Source: Tellurirhabdus bombi (GTDB taxonomy: Bacteria; Bacteroidota; Bacteroidia; Cytophagales; Spirosomataceae). Taken from it: a stretch of 64,000 bases of DNA. Numbering within the stretch: position 1 is the stretch's first letter; each line of letters opens with the position of its first letter. Positions 54,716 through 64,000 of this stretch are shown here, piece by piece. Under the pieces are notes generated by a model. The model did no database searches. It was not told the DNA's origin and was given only the letters and a program-made list of their open reading frames with translations. The stretch lies in the NCBI RefSeq assembly GCF_021484805.1, contig NZ_CP090557.1:1934001-1998000 (forward strand), in the 5' to 3' direction. A program made the position numbers and the translations under genes.

Positions 54716-56836
54716 TTATTCAATAATCAACCGATTTGCGGCATTGAAGCCCGCCGCCCGAACCTGCACGATATACTGCCCAGGCATCAGAACCGATAGA
54801 TCCAGCGCTCGACGAGAGTTAAAGGTTGGAATAGTGGTGGTATAGACCAACTGGCCGTGCAGCGTGTATATATTCAGGGTAGCATTCGTTAAATTTTCGC
54901 GCACTTCCAGAGATACCTGACCTGATGGCGATGGGTTTGGGTAAATCGTTAAGCCTTTGTCATCGTCGGCAATTACATAATCCAGCGCGTTGGAAAAAGC
55001 AGAATAGCAGGTCAAATCGCTGCCCGCCAGCGTGAACACTTTCTTGGAACGGGTTGTATAGGCTCCTGTCTGAGTAACTTTAATTTCTGCGCTATTTTGA
55101 CCGGTGATAAATTGATTTCCCAGGCGCCAATCGTAGGCAAGTGAGCCATCTGCTAAGGTATCTCGTAAGGTGTAAACACCAACCTGGCCAACGGCAGGCG
55201 TCGCTAAACGCGGCTGTACCGTTAAGCTTACCGGAGCGGAGGCAACCGACGAACAGCCAAATACACTGATGGCCCGGGCCGTATATTGGCCCGCCGTGCC
55301 AACGCGTAAGGTCCGGGCATTGGTCCCCGTGTTCCAGGCAATCGAGTTCGCAGTGGCCACATTGGTGGATAATGTCAGTACAGAATCCGTGCAGACCTGC
55401 TGCTGTCCTGTTGGACTCAGTACGGGTGCTGCTGGCTGAAGGGCACCACTGATCGTAACGGTAGGGGAGAGGAAGGTAGTGTTCTTCTCATCCTTGGCGA
55501 TGGCAAAATACTTACCCGGCGCTGATACGGTGATGGATGGACCTTTCTGTCCATTGCTCCAGGTAATGTCCTGAAAGTTATATGTCTGGTCAAATTGATC
55601 TTTAACAGATCCAGCCAAATTTAGTGTTAATGCCTGATTAGTCGGACAGCTAACGGTCATACCAGCCGCAGGCAACGGAAGCAGTGGAATAGAACTCGAA
55701 AAAAAGCGGGCATCCATACTGGCAAACCAAGCCTGGGCTAATTGCCGAAGTCCATCGCCGCCAAAGTGCACGCCATCTGGGCGCGGAATTTGGATGCCAT
55801 CAGTCATAGGGCCTGCATAGACGTTATTATTGAAGGTATTGATTACGTCATTTTGGGCCCCGATGACGTTCGCACTGGTTTCTCCGAGGTTATAGGAGGA
55901 ACGAGCCAGCACCCAGGCAGGATACCGTTTCGTATCGGCTCTGGTTTTGTTTACCAGATACTGCATATATTCCCGGTATTGCTGGCGACCCAGGCGCAAG
56001 GGCACGTTATCCGTTTCTCCTTGCTGCCATAAAACAGCCCGAAGACCAAGCAGGGAGCTATAATACCGCAGGGCAACGACCAAGTTACCATAGGGCATTC
56101 CTTTCGGATAAAACTCTTCAGGGGTACCAATGGCAAAAATGTTTTGAGCAGGTTCTCCATTTGCGCTCTGTACCCAGGCCCTGATTGTAGTTCCCGCCCA
56201 GGCCGTATTAATGAAAAGCACCGGAACATTGTATTGTTGGGCAATCAAGTCGCCTAGTATACCCCAGCACCAGGCACTTTCACCGCGCGGACCAACAAGT
56301 GCGTCGGCACCTAACTGGCGGAAAGTGGGAGCGGGAGGATCGTTTAGAGAGTGCGATTTGCTATTGTCGTAAGTAATCGTGTTGACCCGGTCATCGCTAG
56401 CTCCGGCAGCTCCTTTGTCTTGGAAACCTTGCGCATTAGACTGACCCGTAATAATAAAAACTTCACCAACGCCAATCCGATCTACTGCATTTTCGCCTAC
56501 CAGGGCTGTTCCGTTCCAGCCGCGCACTTCCAGGCGATACCAGCCGCCCCGGCCAGTCAACGTACCCTGAAAAATGCCCCCTTGCGGATTGTTTTGAATG
56601 GTTGTCCAGTCGGTATTGATACCCTGGCCGGCATTCATAACCACCAGGCGAGCTTCAACCCGCGTTACCGGCTGGCTATACGTACCTGTGATGGAAATTG
56701 GACTACGGTCAGAAAGGTCTCGTTGAAATATAGCCCGGCTGGCCGGATAGGTAATCGCTACCTGAGCATAAACAGACAGGTTACTCGTGAAAAACACAGC
56801 CACCCAGATTAACCAAGCGGATAAAATTAATTTCAT
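54716..56836 (-). CDS. secreted SGNH/sialate-O-acetylesterase-like protein with T9SS sorting domain
   Basis: 706 residues. A signal peptide (1-24) is followed by an N-terminal beta-sandwich and an SGNH hydrolase of the SASA type (about 125-380). Nucleophile Ser133 is in ITGQSNAQG, the family block GETD is at 273-276, and the Asp/His pair is D354-x-x-H357 in DGVHFGG. Ig-like domains follow (to about 620). The end has a type IX sorting domain (GLTIYPNPSPSGQVSLEV, then LMPGQYIVQVRA), so the enzyme is exported to the surface or outside. It probably removes acetyl from glycans; the substrate is unknown. Paralogue of the next gene. Confidence 0.88.
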   Translation of the reverse strand: MKLILSAWLIWVAVFFTSNLSVYAQVAITYPASRAIFQRDLSDRSPISITGTYSQPVTRVEARLVVMNAGQGINTDWTTIQNNPQGGIFQGTLTGRGGWYRLEVRGWNGTALVGENAVDRIGVGEVFIITGQSNAQGFQDKGAAGASDDRVNTITYDNSKSHSLNDPPAPTFRQLGADALVGPRGESAWCWGILGDLIAQQYNVPVLFINTAWAGTTIRAWVQSANGEPAQNIFAIGTPEEFYPKGMPYGNLVVALRYYSSLLGLRAVLWQQGETDNVPLRLGRQQYREYMQYLVNKTRADTKRYPAWVLARSSYNLGETSANVIGAQNDVINTFNNNVYAGPMTDGIQIPRPDGVHFGGDGLRQLAQAWFASMDARFFSSSIPLLPLPAAGMTVSCPTNQALTLNLAGSVKDQFDQTYNFQDITWSNGQKGPSITVSAPGKYFAIAKDEKNTTFLSPTVTISGALQPAAPVLSPTGQQQVCTDSVLTLSTNVATANSIAWNTGTNARTLRVGTAGQYTARAISVFGCSSVASAPVSLTVQPRLATPAVGQVGVYTLRDTLADGSLAYDWRLGNQFITGQNSAEIKVTQTGAYTTRSKKVFTLAGSDLTCYSAFSNALDYVIADDDKGLTIYPNPSPSGQVSLEVRENLTNATLNIYTLHGQLVYTTTIPTFNSRRALDLSVLMPGQYIVQVRAAGFNAANRLIIE

Positions 56837-56934
56837 AGTCAGTGGGAATCAGTAGTAGAGCACAACTTGTCCAGATAAGTGTCTGATTTTTGTATACTCT
56901 AAAGAACAAATTTTACTCTTTTTCTATAAAAAAA

Positions 56935-56973
56935 CAAAGTGTCTTCGTCAGGCTTGCTGATGAAGACACTTTG
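56935..56973 (-). terminator. rho-independent terminator between the two esterases
   Basis: 12-bp stem (CAAAGTGTCTTC and its complement) with a small inner stem, followed on the minus strand by a run of seven T. It lies 16 bases past the stop at 56989. Confidence 0.92.
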
Positions 56974-56988
56974 AAAAGGCCAATAAGC

Positions 56989-59700
56989 TTACAGACCAAC
57001 GATCAGCCGCTTAGCAACTTTAAAATCTCCCGCACGAACCTGCAAAATATAGTGACCGGCTGGAAGTATAGACAGGTTCAGAAACTTGCGTTCGTCGAAT
57101 ACTTCTACGCGTTCGGTGAACACTTGCTGGCCTTGCAGGGTGTATAAGGTTACGGTCGCGTCCTTGATGTTGTTGTAGGTTTCAAGAACCACCTGCTTGT
57201 CTGGACTAGGGTTAGGGTAGATACTCAAACCGTCATTATCCAGAAAAACATCAAACGTTAACGGGGCCGAGAAAGCAGAATAGCAGGTTGGCCCGTTTTC
57301 ATAAGCGATAAATGCCTGAGCCTGATAAGCACCTGTTACAGTCGCTTTGATTTCCTGGCCTTGATCCGGTATCCCCGCATTATCGCGTTGCCATAAATAA
57401 TAATTACCCGCTAGCTGTCCATTGGCTTTTAGCGTATACGTTCCTACCTGCGCGATGGATGGCACACTTGGTACGGGCTTGGCATCGACAGCAATGGCCG
57501 AGGAAGGAGTCGACAAGCATCCATTTCCATCCTGAACACGGGCAGTATATTGTCCTGTAGCCGTGACCGTAATGGTTTGTGCATTTTGACCAGATGACCA
57601 AATAGCCGGGAAAGGACTGTTCGCCGTTAAATCGACACGCTCGCCATCACAGAAAACGACAGGACCATTGGCCGTCAGCGTTGGCGAAGGCGGTAGTGGA
57701 TTTACGGTAAGCCTTACAGGTGCCGACGGGTCTGATAAACAGCCAAACGTATTCCGGGTTTGTACGGCATATTCGCCACTCTGGTTTAGCGTTATACTAC
57801 GACCTGTCTGACCGCTGCGCCAGAGGTAACCTTCCTCAGGACTTGACGTAAGGGTAATGTTCTGATCAGCACAAAATGTTGTCGGGCCGCTCAAGGCAAC
57901 TACCGGACGCGTAGGCAGAGGATCTACCCGAACTTCAATGGAGTTTGATTCGCGCGAGGTACATCCGTTGGCATCCGTAACGGTTAGCTTATAATTGCCG
58001 CTTTGACGAATAGTCACCTGGCGGCCTCTTTCACCATTGCTCCAGTTGTAAATGAGAGCGTCGGTCGATTCCAGGACGGTCGATTCCCGATCACAGAAGC
58101 GAGTTGCATTTAACGCCCGAGCAGTAGGCGTAGCGGGAAGTGGATTTACCCGTACATTGACTGGATCAGAAATGAAATCACATCCCGTAACATCCCGCAC
58201 GGTAGCCGTATAGGTGCCCGCCGTATTAACTGTGATGGCTTGTCCATTTCCTGATCCGCTCCAAACAGAATTTGCGTAACTGGATGTTAGCGTAATGTTC
58301 TGGCCCTCGCATAGGTTCGTAGAACCGCTGGCGGTGATCGTCGGACGGGCTGGTACTTCGTAAGGAGCCGTGAAGGTCGCATTCCCAAATCCATCGCGAA
58401 CGGTTGCGAAATAGCGGCCAGAGCTGGTCGTCAGTGCACCACCGCCTGCGCCATTATTCCAGTTGGTATTGCCCGTAGCTCCATTAACGTTTAGTGTTAA
58501 CGTATTAGCACCTGCGCAAGCAACGTTGAGTGAGGGGCCAATAACGGGTGCTTGGGGCTGAGAAGCCTGAAAAAATTGATCGTTGAGGGAGTTCGCCCAG
58601 GCTTGCGCCAGATCATAGAGGCCTCCATCCTGAAAGTGAACATCTTCGGTTGGGCGGGAGGCTGTTCGGCGAGGAATTTGAATACCGTCCGTATTAGGGC
58701 CAGCAAAAACATTCCCTACTGAACTGATTACCTGATTTTGCCCAGCCACAACTCCTGGATTAATTCCTCGGAAGTCATCGTAAGAAACTCTGGCAACTAC
58801 CCAGGATATATTTTTGCCCGAATGGTCGCGTGACTTTTGAATGATCGTTCGCAGGTTATCGGCATAAGTCCCACTATTGGTATTCAGAAAGTTATCTGTT
58901 TCTCCCTGGTGCCAAAGTACGGCTCGCATGCCCAAAGAATGAGCATAAAAACGCAGAGCAGTTTTTAAATTTGTATAAGGCTGGCCATTACCATAGGGCT
59001 CTCCATTGTAGGAGTTAAAGGCTTGCCCACCTTCGGCCGTTACCCGCCAATTTTGGCTGGATGTAGCACCCCAAGCAGCATTGAAGAAAAGAATAGGGAC
59101 TTGTAAACGAGCAGCTAGTAAATCCCCTAATCGACCGTAACACCAGGCTGATTCCCCATGAGGCGACATATAAAACTCTCCTTCTAAGTGCGAAAAGCTA
59201 GGAAAAGGAGGCTCACCGGGCGAGTTCGGATCAAAGTAATAATTGACACAGTTTACCCGGTCATCGTTGGCGCGCGGTGCACCATAATTAAAAAAGCCTT
59301 GGGCGTTCGATTGGCCAGCAATAACAAAGACTTCTCCAACGCCAACTGGCTCCAAAGGAACTCCATTGACATAGCTGTCGCCCTGTAAGCCCCGTATTTC
59401 CAGCTTATACCAGCCCCCATTTAGGGTGATTGTCCCGGAAAAAGCGCCCCCCTGGGGGTCTTTTTGGATAACAATCCAGTCCGTTGGGGTACCTCCCTGG
59501 ATAGGAGTTGCCTTCACTTCAACCTGTCTGATTGCTGTTGTGTAATTTCCACCAATCTGAATGGTGGCCGAATTAGCATTATTCCGCTGAAATACCATCC
59601 GACTCATAGGATAGGTAATACGCAATTGGGAAAACGCCAGGCTAGGTAAAAGTAAAAAATAAAAACGTAGTACAAATTTAAACGGTGTGCGTGCTTTCAT
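56989..59700 (-). CDS. larger secreted SGNH/sialate-O-acetylesterase-like protein with T9SS sorting domain
   Basis: 903 residues in the same layout as its neighbour but with more Ig-like repeats. A signal peptide (1-24) precedes a SASA-type SGNH domain with Ser131 (IAGQSNAQG), GETD (266-269) and D353-x-H355 (EDVHF). About five repeats of some 80 residues follow (about 380-800), each with a W.(S/N)G core and a GCxS end. The C-terminus is a type IX sorting domain (GLSIYPNPSPDKQVVLE). It lies 38 bases after obgE, so cotranscription with obgE is possible. The extra repeats may bind glycan or extend the enzyme from the surface. Confidence 0.88.
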   Translation of the reverse strand: MKARTPFKFVLRFYFLLLPSLAFSQLRITYPMSRMVFQRNNANSATIQIGGNYTTAIRQVEVKATPIQGGTPTDWIVIQKDPQGGAFSGTITLNGGWYKLEIRGLQGDSYVNGVPLEPVGVGEVFVIAGQSNAQGFFNYGAPRANDDRVNCVNYYFDPNSPGEPPFPSFSHLEGEFYMSPHGESAWCYGRLGDLLAARLQVPILFFNAAWGATSSQNWRVTAEGGQAFNSYNGEPYGNGQPYTNLKTALRFYAHSLGMRAVLWHQGETDNFLNTNSGTYADNLRTIIQKSRDHSGKNISWVVARVSYDDFRGINPGVVAGQNQVISSVGNVFAGPNTDGIQIPRRTASRPTEDVHFQDGGLYDLAQAWANSLNDQFFQASQPQAPVIGPSLNVACAGANTLTLNVNGATGNTNWNNGAGGGALTTSSGRYFATVRDGFGNATFTAPYEVPARPTITASGSTNLCEGQNITLTSSYANSVWSGSGNGQAITVNTAGTYTATVRDVTGCDFISDPVNVRVNPLPATPTARALNATRFCDRESTVLESTDALIYNWSNGERGRQVTIRQSGNYKLTVTDANGCTSRESNSIEVRVDPLPTRPVVALSGPTTFCADQNITLTSSPEEGYLWRSGQTGRSITLNQSGEYAVQTRNTFGCLSDPSAPVRLTVNPLPPSPTLTANGPVVFCDGERVDLTANSPFPAIWSSGQNAQTITVTATGQYTARVQDGNGCLSTPSSAIAVDAKPVPSVPSIAQVGTYTLKANGQLAGNYYLWQRDNAGIPDQGQEIKATVTGAYQAQAFIAYENGPTCYSAFSAPLTFDVFLDNDGLSIYPNPSPDKQVVLETYNNIKDATVTLYTLQGQQVFTERVEVFDERKFLNLSILPAGHYILQVRAGDFKVAKRLIVGL

Positions 59701-59738
59701 GGTATCATCGGCCCTTGTTGCTTTATTCGGTTATGCAG

Positions 59739-60749
59739 TTAATCAATCGAGGGTTGTGGCCGATTGATTGACTGCCAGATTTGGTCTTTTAATTCCAGAA
59801 GGCCCTGCTGCCGAACTGCCGAAATAAATACGATAGGCAAGTCTGCTGGAAAACGATTTTGAATGAGCTTATAGTCCGTTTCTTCAATTAGGTCACTCTT
59901 GGATATAGCCAGCAAACGCTGCTTATCCATCAATTCTGGGTTGTACTCGCGTAGTTCGTTGAGCAATGTCTCGTATTCGGCCAGCGCATCTTCACTTGTA
60001 GACGGGACTAAAAAGAGCAGAACCGAGTTCCGTTCGATGTGCCGTAAAAAGCGTAAACCGAGCCCTTTACCTTGGGAAGCTCCCTCAATAATTCCCGGAA
60101 TGTCAGCCATAACAAATGACTTATAATCCCGGTAAGCAACTACGCCTAGATTTGGAACGAGCGTTGTAAATGGGTAATCAGCAATCTCGGGTTTGGCAGA
60201 AGACATCACTGATAGCAGGGTTGATTTACCTGCATTCGGAAAGCCAACTAAACCAACATCGGCCAAAAGCTTCAACTCCAGAATAACCCACGCTTCGTCT
60301 CCCGGCTCACCCGGCTGCGAATGGTAAGGGGTTTGCTGGGTAGACGATTTAAAATGGTCGTTCCCTAAACCACCCCGGCCACCATGAAGCAAAATTACCT
60401 GTTGCCCATCTTCGGCAATCTCAACCAATTGCTCGCCGGTTTCGGCATGTTTGGCAATGGTCCCCAGGGGAACCTCGATGATCACATCTTCGCCTTCCGC
60501 CCCTGAGCGTCGCCCACCTTCGCCGCCTTTACCATTTTCGGCTTTGATGTGCTTTTGGTATTTTAGATGGAGCAAGGTCCAGAGTTGTGCATTTCCTTTC
60601 AGAATTACATGCCCACCCCGGCCCCCATCGCCACCGTCCGGTCCACCCTTGGGAACGTGTTTCTCCCGTCGGAAATGCTTCGAACCTGCGCCCCCTGCAC
60701 CCGAACGGCAGTTAATTTTTACGTAATCAATAAAGTTTGATGATGCCAT
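59739..60749 (-). CDS. obgE: Obg family GTPase
   Basis: 336-residue essential GTPase linked to ribosome assembly and stress control. The Gly-rich Obg fold (1-158, with [10 protein letters not shown]) is followed by the G domain: Walker A GFPNAGKS (169-176), DIPGIIEGA and SKSD. There is no long C-terminal extension. Downstream of adk by 40 bases; probable operon. Confidence 0.97.
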   Translation of the reverse strand: MASSNFIDYVKINCRSGAGGAGSKHFRREKHVPKGGPDGGDGGRGGHVILKGNAQLWTLLHLKYQKHIKAENGKGGEGGRRSGAEGEDVIIEVPLGTIAKHAETGEQLVEIAEDGQQVILLHGGRGGLGNDHFKSSTQQTPYHSQPGEPGDEAWVILELKLLADVGLVGFPNAGKSTLLSVMSSAKPEIADYPFTTLVPNLGVVAYRDYKSFVMADIPGIIEGASQGKGLGLRFLRHIERNSVLLFLVPSTSEDALAEYETLLNELREYNPELMDKQRLLAISKSDLIEETDYKLIQNRFPADLPIVFISAVRQQGLLELKDQIWQSINRPQPSID

Positions 60750-60789
60750 AATCCTGCGGCTACTACCGCGACCCCTCTACTTAAGCCAC

Positions 60790-61371
60790 TTAGGCCGTTC
60801 TTCTTTTTTCAATTTCCTGGCTTATCGTATTGAAAATCATTTCAATATCTCCAATACCATCAATGCCAACGTATTTATTCTGGTTCTGATAATAACCAGC
60901 CACAGGTGTCGTCTTCTCGTTGTATTCCGTTACCCGACGACGAATTAAATCTTCATTTTGATCATCTGGTCGCCCGGATGAATGCCCCCGTAACAATAAA
61001 CGCTTGGTCAGCTCTTCTTCGTCTACTTCCAGACTAAGCATTACGGTAATCTGTTCATTGTACTGAGCCAGCAGGTGATCCAAAGCTTCGGCTTGTTTTA
61101 CAGTCCGTGGAAACCCGTCAAAAATGAAGCCAGCTGCCGATTGATTTTCCTGTAACTTATAATCAATCATGCCGATAACTACTTCATCAGGTACCAGGAT
61201 TCCCTGATCCATCAAGGTCTTCGCTTGCAGCCCTAGCTCTGTTTTTGCCTGAATCTGCGAACGTAATAAGTCGCCCGTGGATAAATGCACTAACTGATAC
61301 TTGGCAATCAATTTTTCACTTTGTGTTCCCTTACCAGCACCCGGTGGGCCGAATAGTACAAGATTTAGCAT
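60790..61371 (-). CDS. adk: adenylate kinase
   Basis: 193-residue enzyme that interconverts ATP, ADP and AMP. The P-loop is GPPGAGKGT (8-16), with FDGFPRTVKQA and a short LID (LRGHSSGRPDDQNEDLIRRR). The LID lacks the long zinc-binding insertion, as in short-type enzymes. Complete and in order before obgE. Confidence 0.97.
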   Translation of the reverse strand: MLNLVLFGPPGAGKGTQSEKLIAKYQLVHLSTGDLLRSQIQAKTELGLQAKTLMDQGILVPDEVVIGMIDYKLQENQSAAGFIFDGFPRTVKQAEALDHLLAQYNEQITVMLSLEVDEEELTKRLLLRGHSSGRPDDQNEDLIRRRVTEYNEKTTPVAGYYQNQNKYVGIDGIGDIEMIFNTISQEIEKRRTA

Positions 61372-61403
61372 ATTATTAACAGATATCCACGCAAATTATT
61401 GGA

Positions 61404-61411
61404 CAAAATTA
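61404..61411 (-). promoter_or_regulatory. -7 element TAATTTTG of adk
   Basis: Exact TANNTTTG match on the minus strand, 32 bases upstream of the adk ATG. The -33 region is weak. Confidence 0.5.
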
Positions 61412-61481
61412 CGATTGTTGGCAGGAATTAACGGAACATTTTTACAAGTATTTATCAATAGGGAAACAAAAAGACCAAAAA

Positions 61482-61508
61482 ATAGGGGCTACCGTTGGCA
61501 GCCCCTAT
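61482..61508 (-). terminator. terminator of the TPR gene
   Basis: 9-bp stem (ATAGGGGCT and its complement), 9-base loop, followed on the minus strand by six or more T. It lies 21 bases past the stop at 61530. Confidence 0.85.
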
Positions 61509-61529
61509 CTTAAAATTATTTTATTTTCC

Positions 61530-63272
61530 TTATTTCGTCGCCTTAGCCGCCGGTTTTTTGGCGCCTGGTTTCGTTGCTGGTGCCGGAGGATTCAATGCAT
61601 TTTGTACATCTTTATCCGCTGGATCAAGCTCAGCTGCTTTAGTCAGATACTCTCTTGATTTCACCGCTTCGTTTTTGTTAGCGTAATACGAAGACAAAAA
61701 CTTATAAGCAGTCATCATGTAGCGCTTGTTCGCCTCTTTTTTCGCTGGATCAGCCGCTATTTCTTTATCAGCAACTTCCAGGTATTTTTCATAAAAAGGT
61801 ACTGGCGCACCTGTACTCATAGCCCCTTTTGTATCGCTAAAATAGCTCGTTGATGCCCGGAAGTAGTATGCAGGAGACCAGTCTGGAGTAATTTGACTTA
61901 CTTTCGTCAGTGCAGAGTCCGCAGCAGCATAGTACATATCTTTAGCTTGGCGAATAGCCGCCGTATCCCCGTTCATCAGCATTGTGCTATCTTTACCAAC
62001 GCGGCTTGCTAACAGGTAGTTTGACATACCCAACTGGAAATAGTCGTTTGTAGTTGCTTTGTTCGTATCAACAGCAATTGCTCTTTTATAAGCAGCCACT
62101 GCTTTATCGAATTTTTTAGCACCATAGTAAGTCTTACCAATCTCACGATACAGGTTTTCAGTCGAATCCAGAGGAGCCGCTTTTTCCAGGTTTATCAGAG
62201 CAAGCGAGTCACCTTCTGGTGTACCTTTCTGTGCATAGGCACGACCCAGGAATTTATAGTCATCAAAAATGATTTTATCCGGTGCCTGTTGCATAAACGT
62301 ATTCAGGCTTTGGATCGCTTCATCAGATTTGCCCATGTTATTATAAGCCCAACCATAAATCCGGTTGATAACTGGGTTATTGATTTTGCCTTTCAGCGCA
62401 TCTAGTTTTTGGATGGCCCGTGCATTATCACCTGCCAGGAAGTCAAACTGAGCTGAACGAAGCAGTTTGTCAGAATCAGTTGTTTCGCTTTTCTGAACGT
62501 AAAGATCCATGTTCTTAGCCGCATTTTTGTACGCCCGTGAGCCTAAGAATGCTTCCGCCAAATCTTCGTACGTAGGAGCGAATTCCGGATCAGCTGCAAT
62601 GGCTTTCTCGTAGTTTTCCTGAGCTAGTTTGTAGTTCTTACCGCGTAGGAACGTCTTACCAATTTTGTAATTGGCTTCGGCGCTATTTGGTGTGATCTGC
62701 AACGCATTTTCATACTTGCTTACAGCGTTACCACCATCATTTTTCAACATATAAGCGTCACCAAGTACCATTTCAATTTCGGCATTTTGGTTTTTCTTAT
62801 CCAGTTTGTCGGCGATCTCCAGGATGCGAATTGCCTCAGCTGGATCATTGGTTTCGAATAGGGTATAGGCTTCGCCAGCGCGTAGTAAAACGTCGATGTT
62901 TTTACTTTTTGTTGCATCCAGCGCCTGATCGATCTGCGTTTTTGCCGTTGCACGATCTTTCTTTGCCAACGCTACAGCACCCAGGCCCACATTGTTCAAA
63001 ACATTTTTCTTATCAGCCAGTGATGCCCCTTTTTCAAAGGACTGCTTTGCTGCATCCGTTTCACCCGCTTTCAATTGAGCATAGCCCAGGTAAAAATAGT
63101 TGTCGGCTGAAGGAGCACTGTTAGCTAGGCCTGTAAATGTTTTGATAGCCTTCGTGTAGCGACCTGATTCCAAGTCTTTAACACCCGACTGCGCGTCCTG
63201 AGCAATTGCCTGAAACGTACCAAAAACGCCAGCGGCAATCGTTGTGAACAGAGCTTTCTTATTGAAAATCAT
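61530..63272 (-). CDS. exported tetratricopeptide-repeat protein
   Basis: 580 residues with an N-terminal signal segment (FNKKALFTTIAAGVFGTFQAIAQ). Many TPR units follow across most of the length (for example GRYTKAIKTFTGLANSAP, SADNYFYLGYAQLKAGETDAAKQSF and later AVAAYKRAIAVDTN). The C-terminus is Pro/Ala/Lys-rich. It probably works as a periplasmic scaffold. Immediately downstream of the PstS-like gene; in Bacteroidota such pairs can lie near TonB/ExbBD genes, which would be outside the window. Confidence 0.9.
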   Translation of the reverse strand: MIFNKKALFTTIAAGVFGTFQAIAQDAQSGVKDLESGRYTKAIKTFTGLANSAPSADNYFYLGYAQLKAGETDAAKQSFEKGASLADKKNVLNNVGLGAVALAKKDRATAKTQIDQALDATKSKNIDVLLRAGEAYTLFETNDPAEAIRILEIADKLDKKNQNAEIEMVLGDAYMLKNDGGNAVSKYENALQITPNSAEANYKIGKTFLRGKNYKLAQENYEKAIAADPEFAPTYEDLAEAFLGSRAYKNAAKNMDLYVQKSETTDSDKLLRSAQFDFLAGDNARAIQKLDALKGKINNPVINRIYGWAYNNMGKSDEAIQSLNTFMQQAPDKIIFDDYKFLGRAYAQKGTPEGDSLALINLEKAAPLDSTENLYREIGKTYYGAKKFDKAVAAYKRAIAVDTNKATTNDYFQLGMSNYLLASRVGKDSTMLMNGDTAAIRQAKDMYYAAADSALTKVSQITPDWSPAYYFRASTSYFSDTKGAMSTGAPVPFYEKYLEVADKEIAADPAKKEANKRYMMTAYKFLSSYYANKNEAVKSREYLTKAAELDPADKDVQNALNPPAPATKPGAKKPAAKATK

Positions 63273-63326
63273 GCCAATTCAGGTTGAGAATGGTTATAAA
63301 ATGTTTACTTTTTTCAAAACAGAATA

Positions 63327-63356
63327 CAAAACTAAAAAATTGCAGTAAGAAGCAAA
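63327..63356 (-). promoter_or_regulatory. promoter of the TPR gene
   Basis: TAGTTTTG (63327-63334) with TTTG at 63353-63356, 18 bases upstream. This is the best-formed promoter of its kind in the window. It lies between the PstS-like stop and the TPR start. Confidence 0.7.
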
Positions 63357-63360
63357 ATTT

Positions 63361-64000
63361 TTAATCTTTCTGGAAATACACTTCTCTATTATATGGTATT
63401 GCGGGCCATAAACCACTTTTTTCGATCAGCAAACCACCCACGTCTCTGGCAATATAAGTCATCAAACCTCCTCCTAAACCGGAGTGAGCTTCGCGACTGA
63501 TAATGTATATTTTTCGACGCAACGGGTAAGTTTCCAAACCTAAGTTTTTTTGGAATGGCTGAAGGTAATCCTCTTGTTTTGTTGGATTTGCCTTCTCCGA
63601 AATTCCCAATACCCTTAACTCGCGTGAGAGATCAGCTGTCAGAGGCTCATCCCCATCACTAATCCAGTTAACGCCAATGAAACCTAGAGCTGCCGGATTT
63701 TTACGAACGTACTCAATCACTTCTTTGTTTGACTTCACCGTGAATATTTTCAGACGGCTAATGTCTTTGACATCAAACTTCTTAAGCACATAATTCAAAT
63801 TGCTAGAATTATTGTTGTCAAAGATCAGAACAATCGGGCTGCTCTGGTTACCACCCTTCAGCTGCGACCAGTTTGTGATCTTTCCCTGAAAAATATCCTG
63901 TAACTCAGGCGTGGTAATCAAACTGTCCGTATTCTGTTTGCCAACAATAAGGGCAATTCCATCGATAGCAATGAACTGTGTTCGGACCTTGATTTTTTCC
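63361..64000 (-). CDS. PstS-like phosphate-binding protein, 5' end outside window
   Basis: The frame is open to the window edge, so the N-terminus is missing; about 213 residues are visible. Markers are the DGIALIVGKQN segment, then the phosphate-binding family stretches PELQDIFQGKITNWSQLKGG, NNNSSNLN and AALGFIGVNW. It is a periplasmic solute-binding protein of the PstS type. The ligand may be phosphate, but many Bacteroidota homologues lie near TonB-linked genes instead of a pst operon. Confidence 0.87.
   Translation of the reverse strand, partial: EKIKVRTQFIAIDGIALIVGKQNTDSLITTPELQDIFQGKITNWSQLKGGNQSSPIVLIFDNNNSSNLNYVLKKFDVKDISRLKIFTVKSNKEVIEYVRKNPAALGFIGVNWISDGDEPLTADLSRELRVLGISEKANPTKQEDYLQPFQKNLGLETYPLRRKIYIISREAHSGLGGGLMTYIARDVGGLLIEKSGLWPAIPYNREVYFQKD

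Noticed and set aside
63361-63921. PstS-like protein starting at 63921
   Set aside because: That start is a TTG inside an uninterrupted frame with family-like sequence that continues to the window edge.

Overview
The window reads as chromosome of a Bacteroidota species, most likely Cytophagales (Spirosoma/Larkinella-like). Two secreted proteins end in type IX secretion sorting domains. Shine-Dalgarno sites are almost absent. The Bacteroidota -7 promoter element TANNTTTG recurs in intergenic gaps. Complex I has separate nuoC and nuoD and a short NuoG. Base composition is close to balanced. No rRNA, tRNA, CRISPR array, insertion sequence or integrase gene was seen.

Region 1 (1-21900) is mixed housekeeping and envelope genes: a TlpA-like thiol-redox lipoprotein, a PaaE-type ferredoxin reductase, a secreted protein built of three long repeats, a tandem M16 protease, a NagX/HGSNAT-like membrane acyltransferase, an SMP-30 family protein, a small barrel-like protein, an MgtC/SapB membrane protein, uvrA, a PepSY membrane protein with a small partner, a Tat-exported Gfo/Idh/MocA oxidoreductase next to a formylglycine-generating-enzyme-like protein, an ABC-F ATPase, a DedA protein and a gamma-class carbonic anhydrase.

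Region 2 (21900-46310) is an exopolysaccharide/capsule locus of the Wzx/Wzy type. It has an SLBB outer-membrane exporter, a Wzz-like chain-length protein, two separate flippases, a Wzy-like polymerase, seven glycosyltransferase-like genes, two FkbM-type methyltransferase-like genes and one class I methyltransferase. It also has a DegT aminotransferase plus GNAT acetyltransferase pair, an MBOAT plus SGNH-like O-acylation pair, a polyprenyl-phosphate sugar transferase that would start the repeat unit, and a Wzi-like outer-membrane protein. Three genes run against the main direction and split the locus into blocks. This suggests assembly by module exchange.

Region 3 (46310-64000) lies wholly on the minus strand. 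Read in the direction of transcription it holds the 5'-truncated gene of a PstS-like binding protein, a TPR protein, adk, obgE, two paralogous secreted SGNH esterases with type IX sorting domains, and nuoABCDEFGHIJ. The nuo cluster stops at nuoJ at a strong bidirectional terminator shared with the capsule locus; nuoK, L, M and N are not in the window.

Links between regions are inferred. The MBOAT/SGNH pair may O-acetylate the polysaccharide, and the two secreted sialate-O-acetylesterase-like proteins could remove acetyl groups from this or from foreign glycans. No single gene set here is clearly an undescribed system. The best candidates for follow-up are the three-unit secreted repeat protein, the tandem esterases, the two-flippase locus and the truncated nuo cluster.
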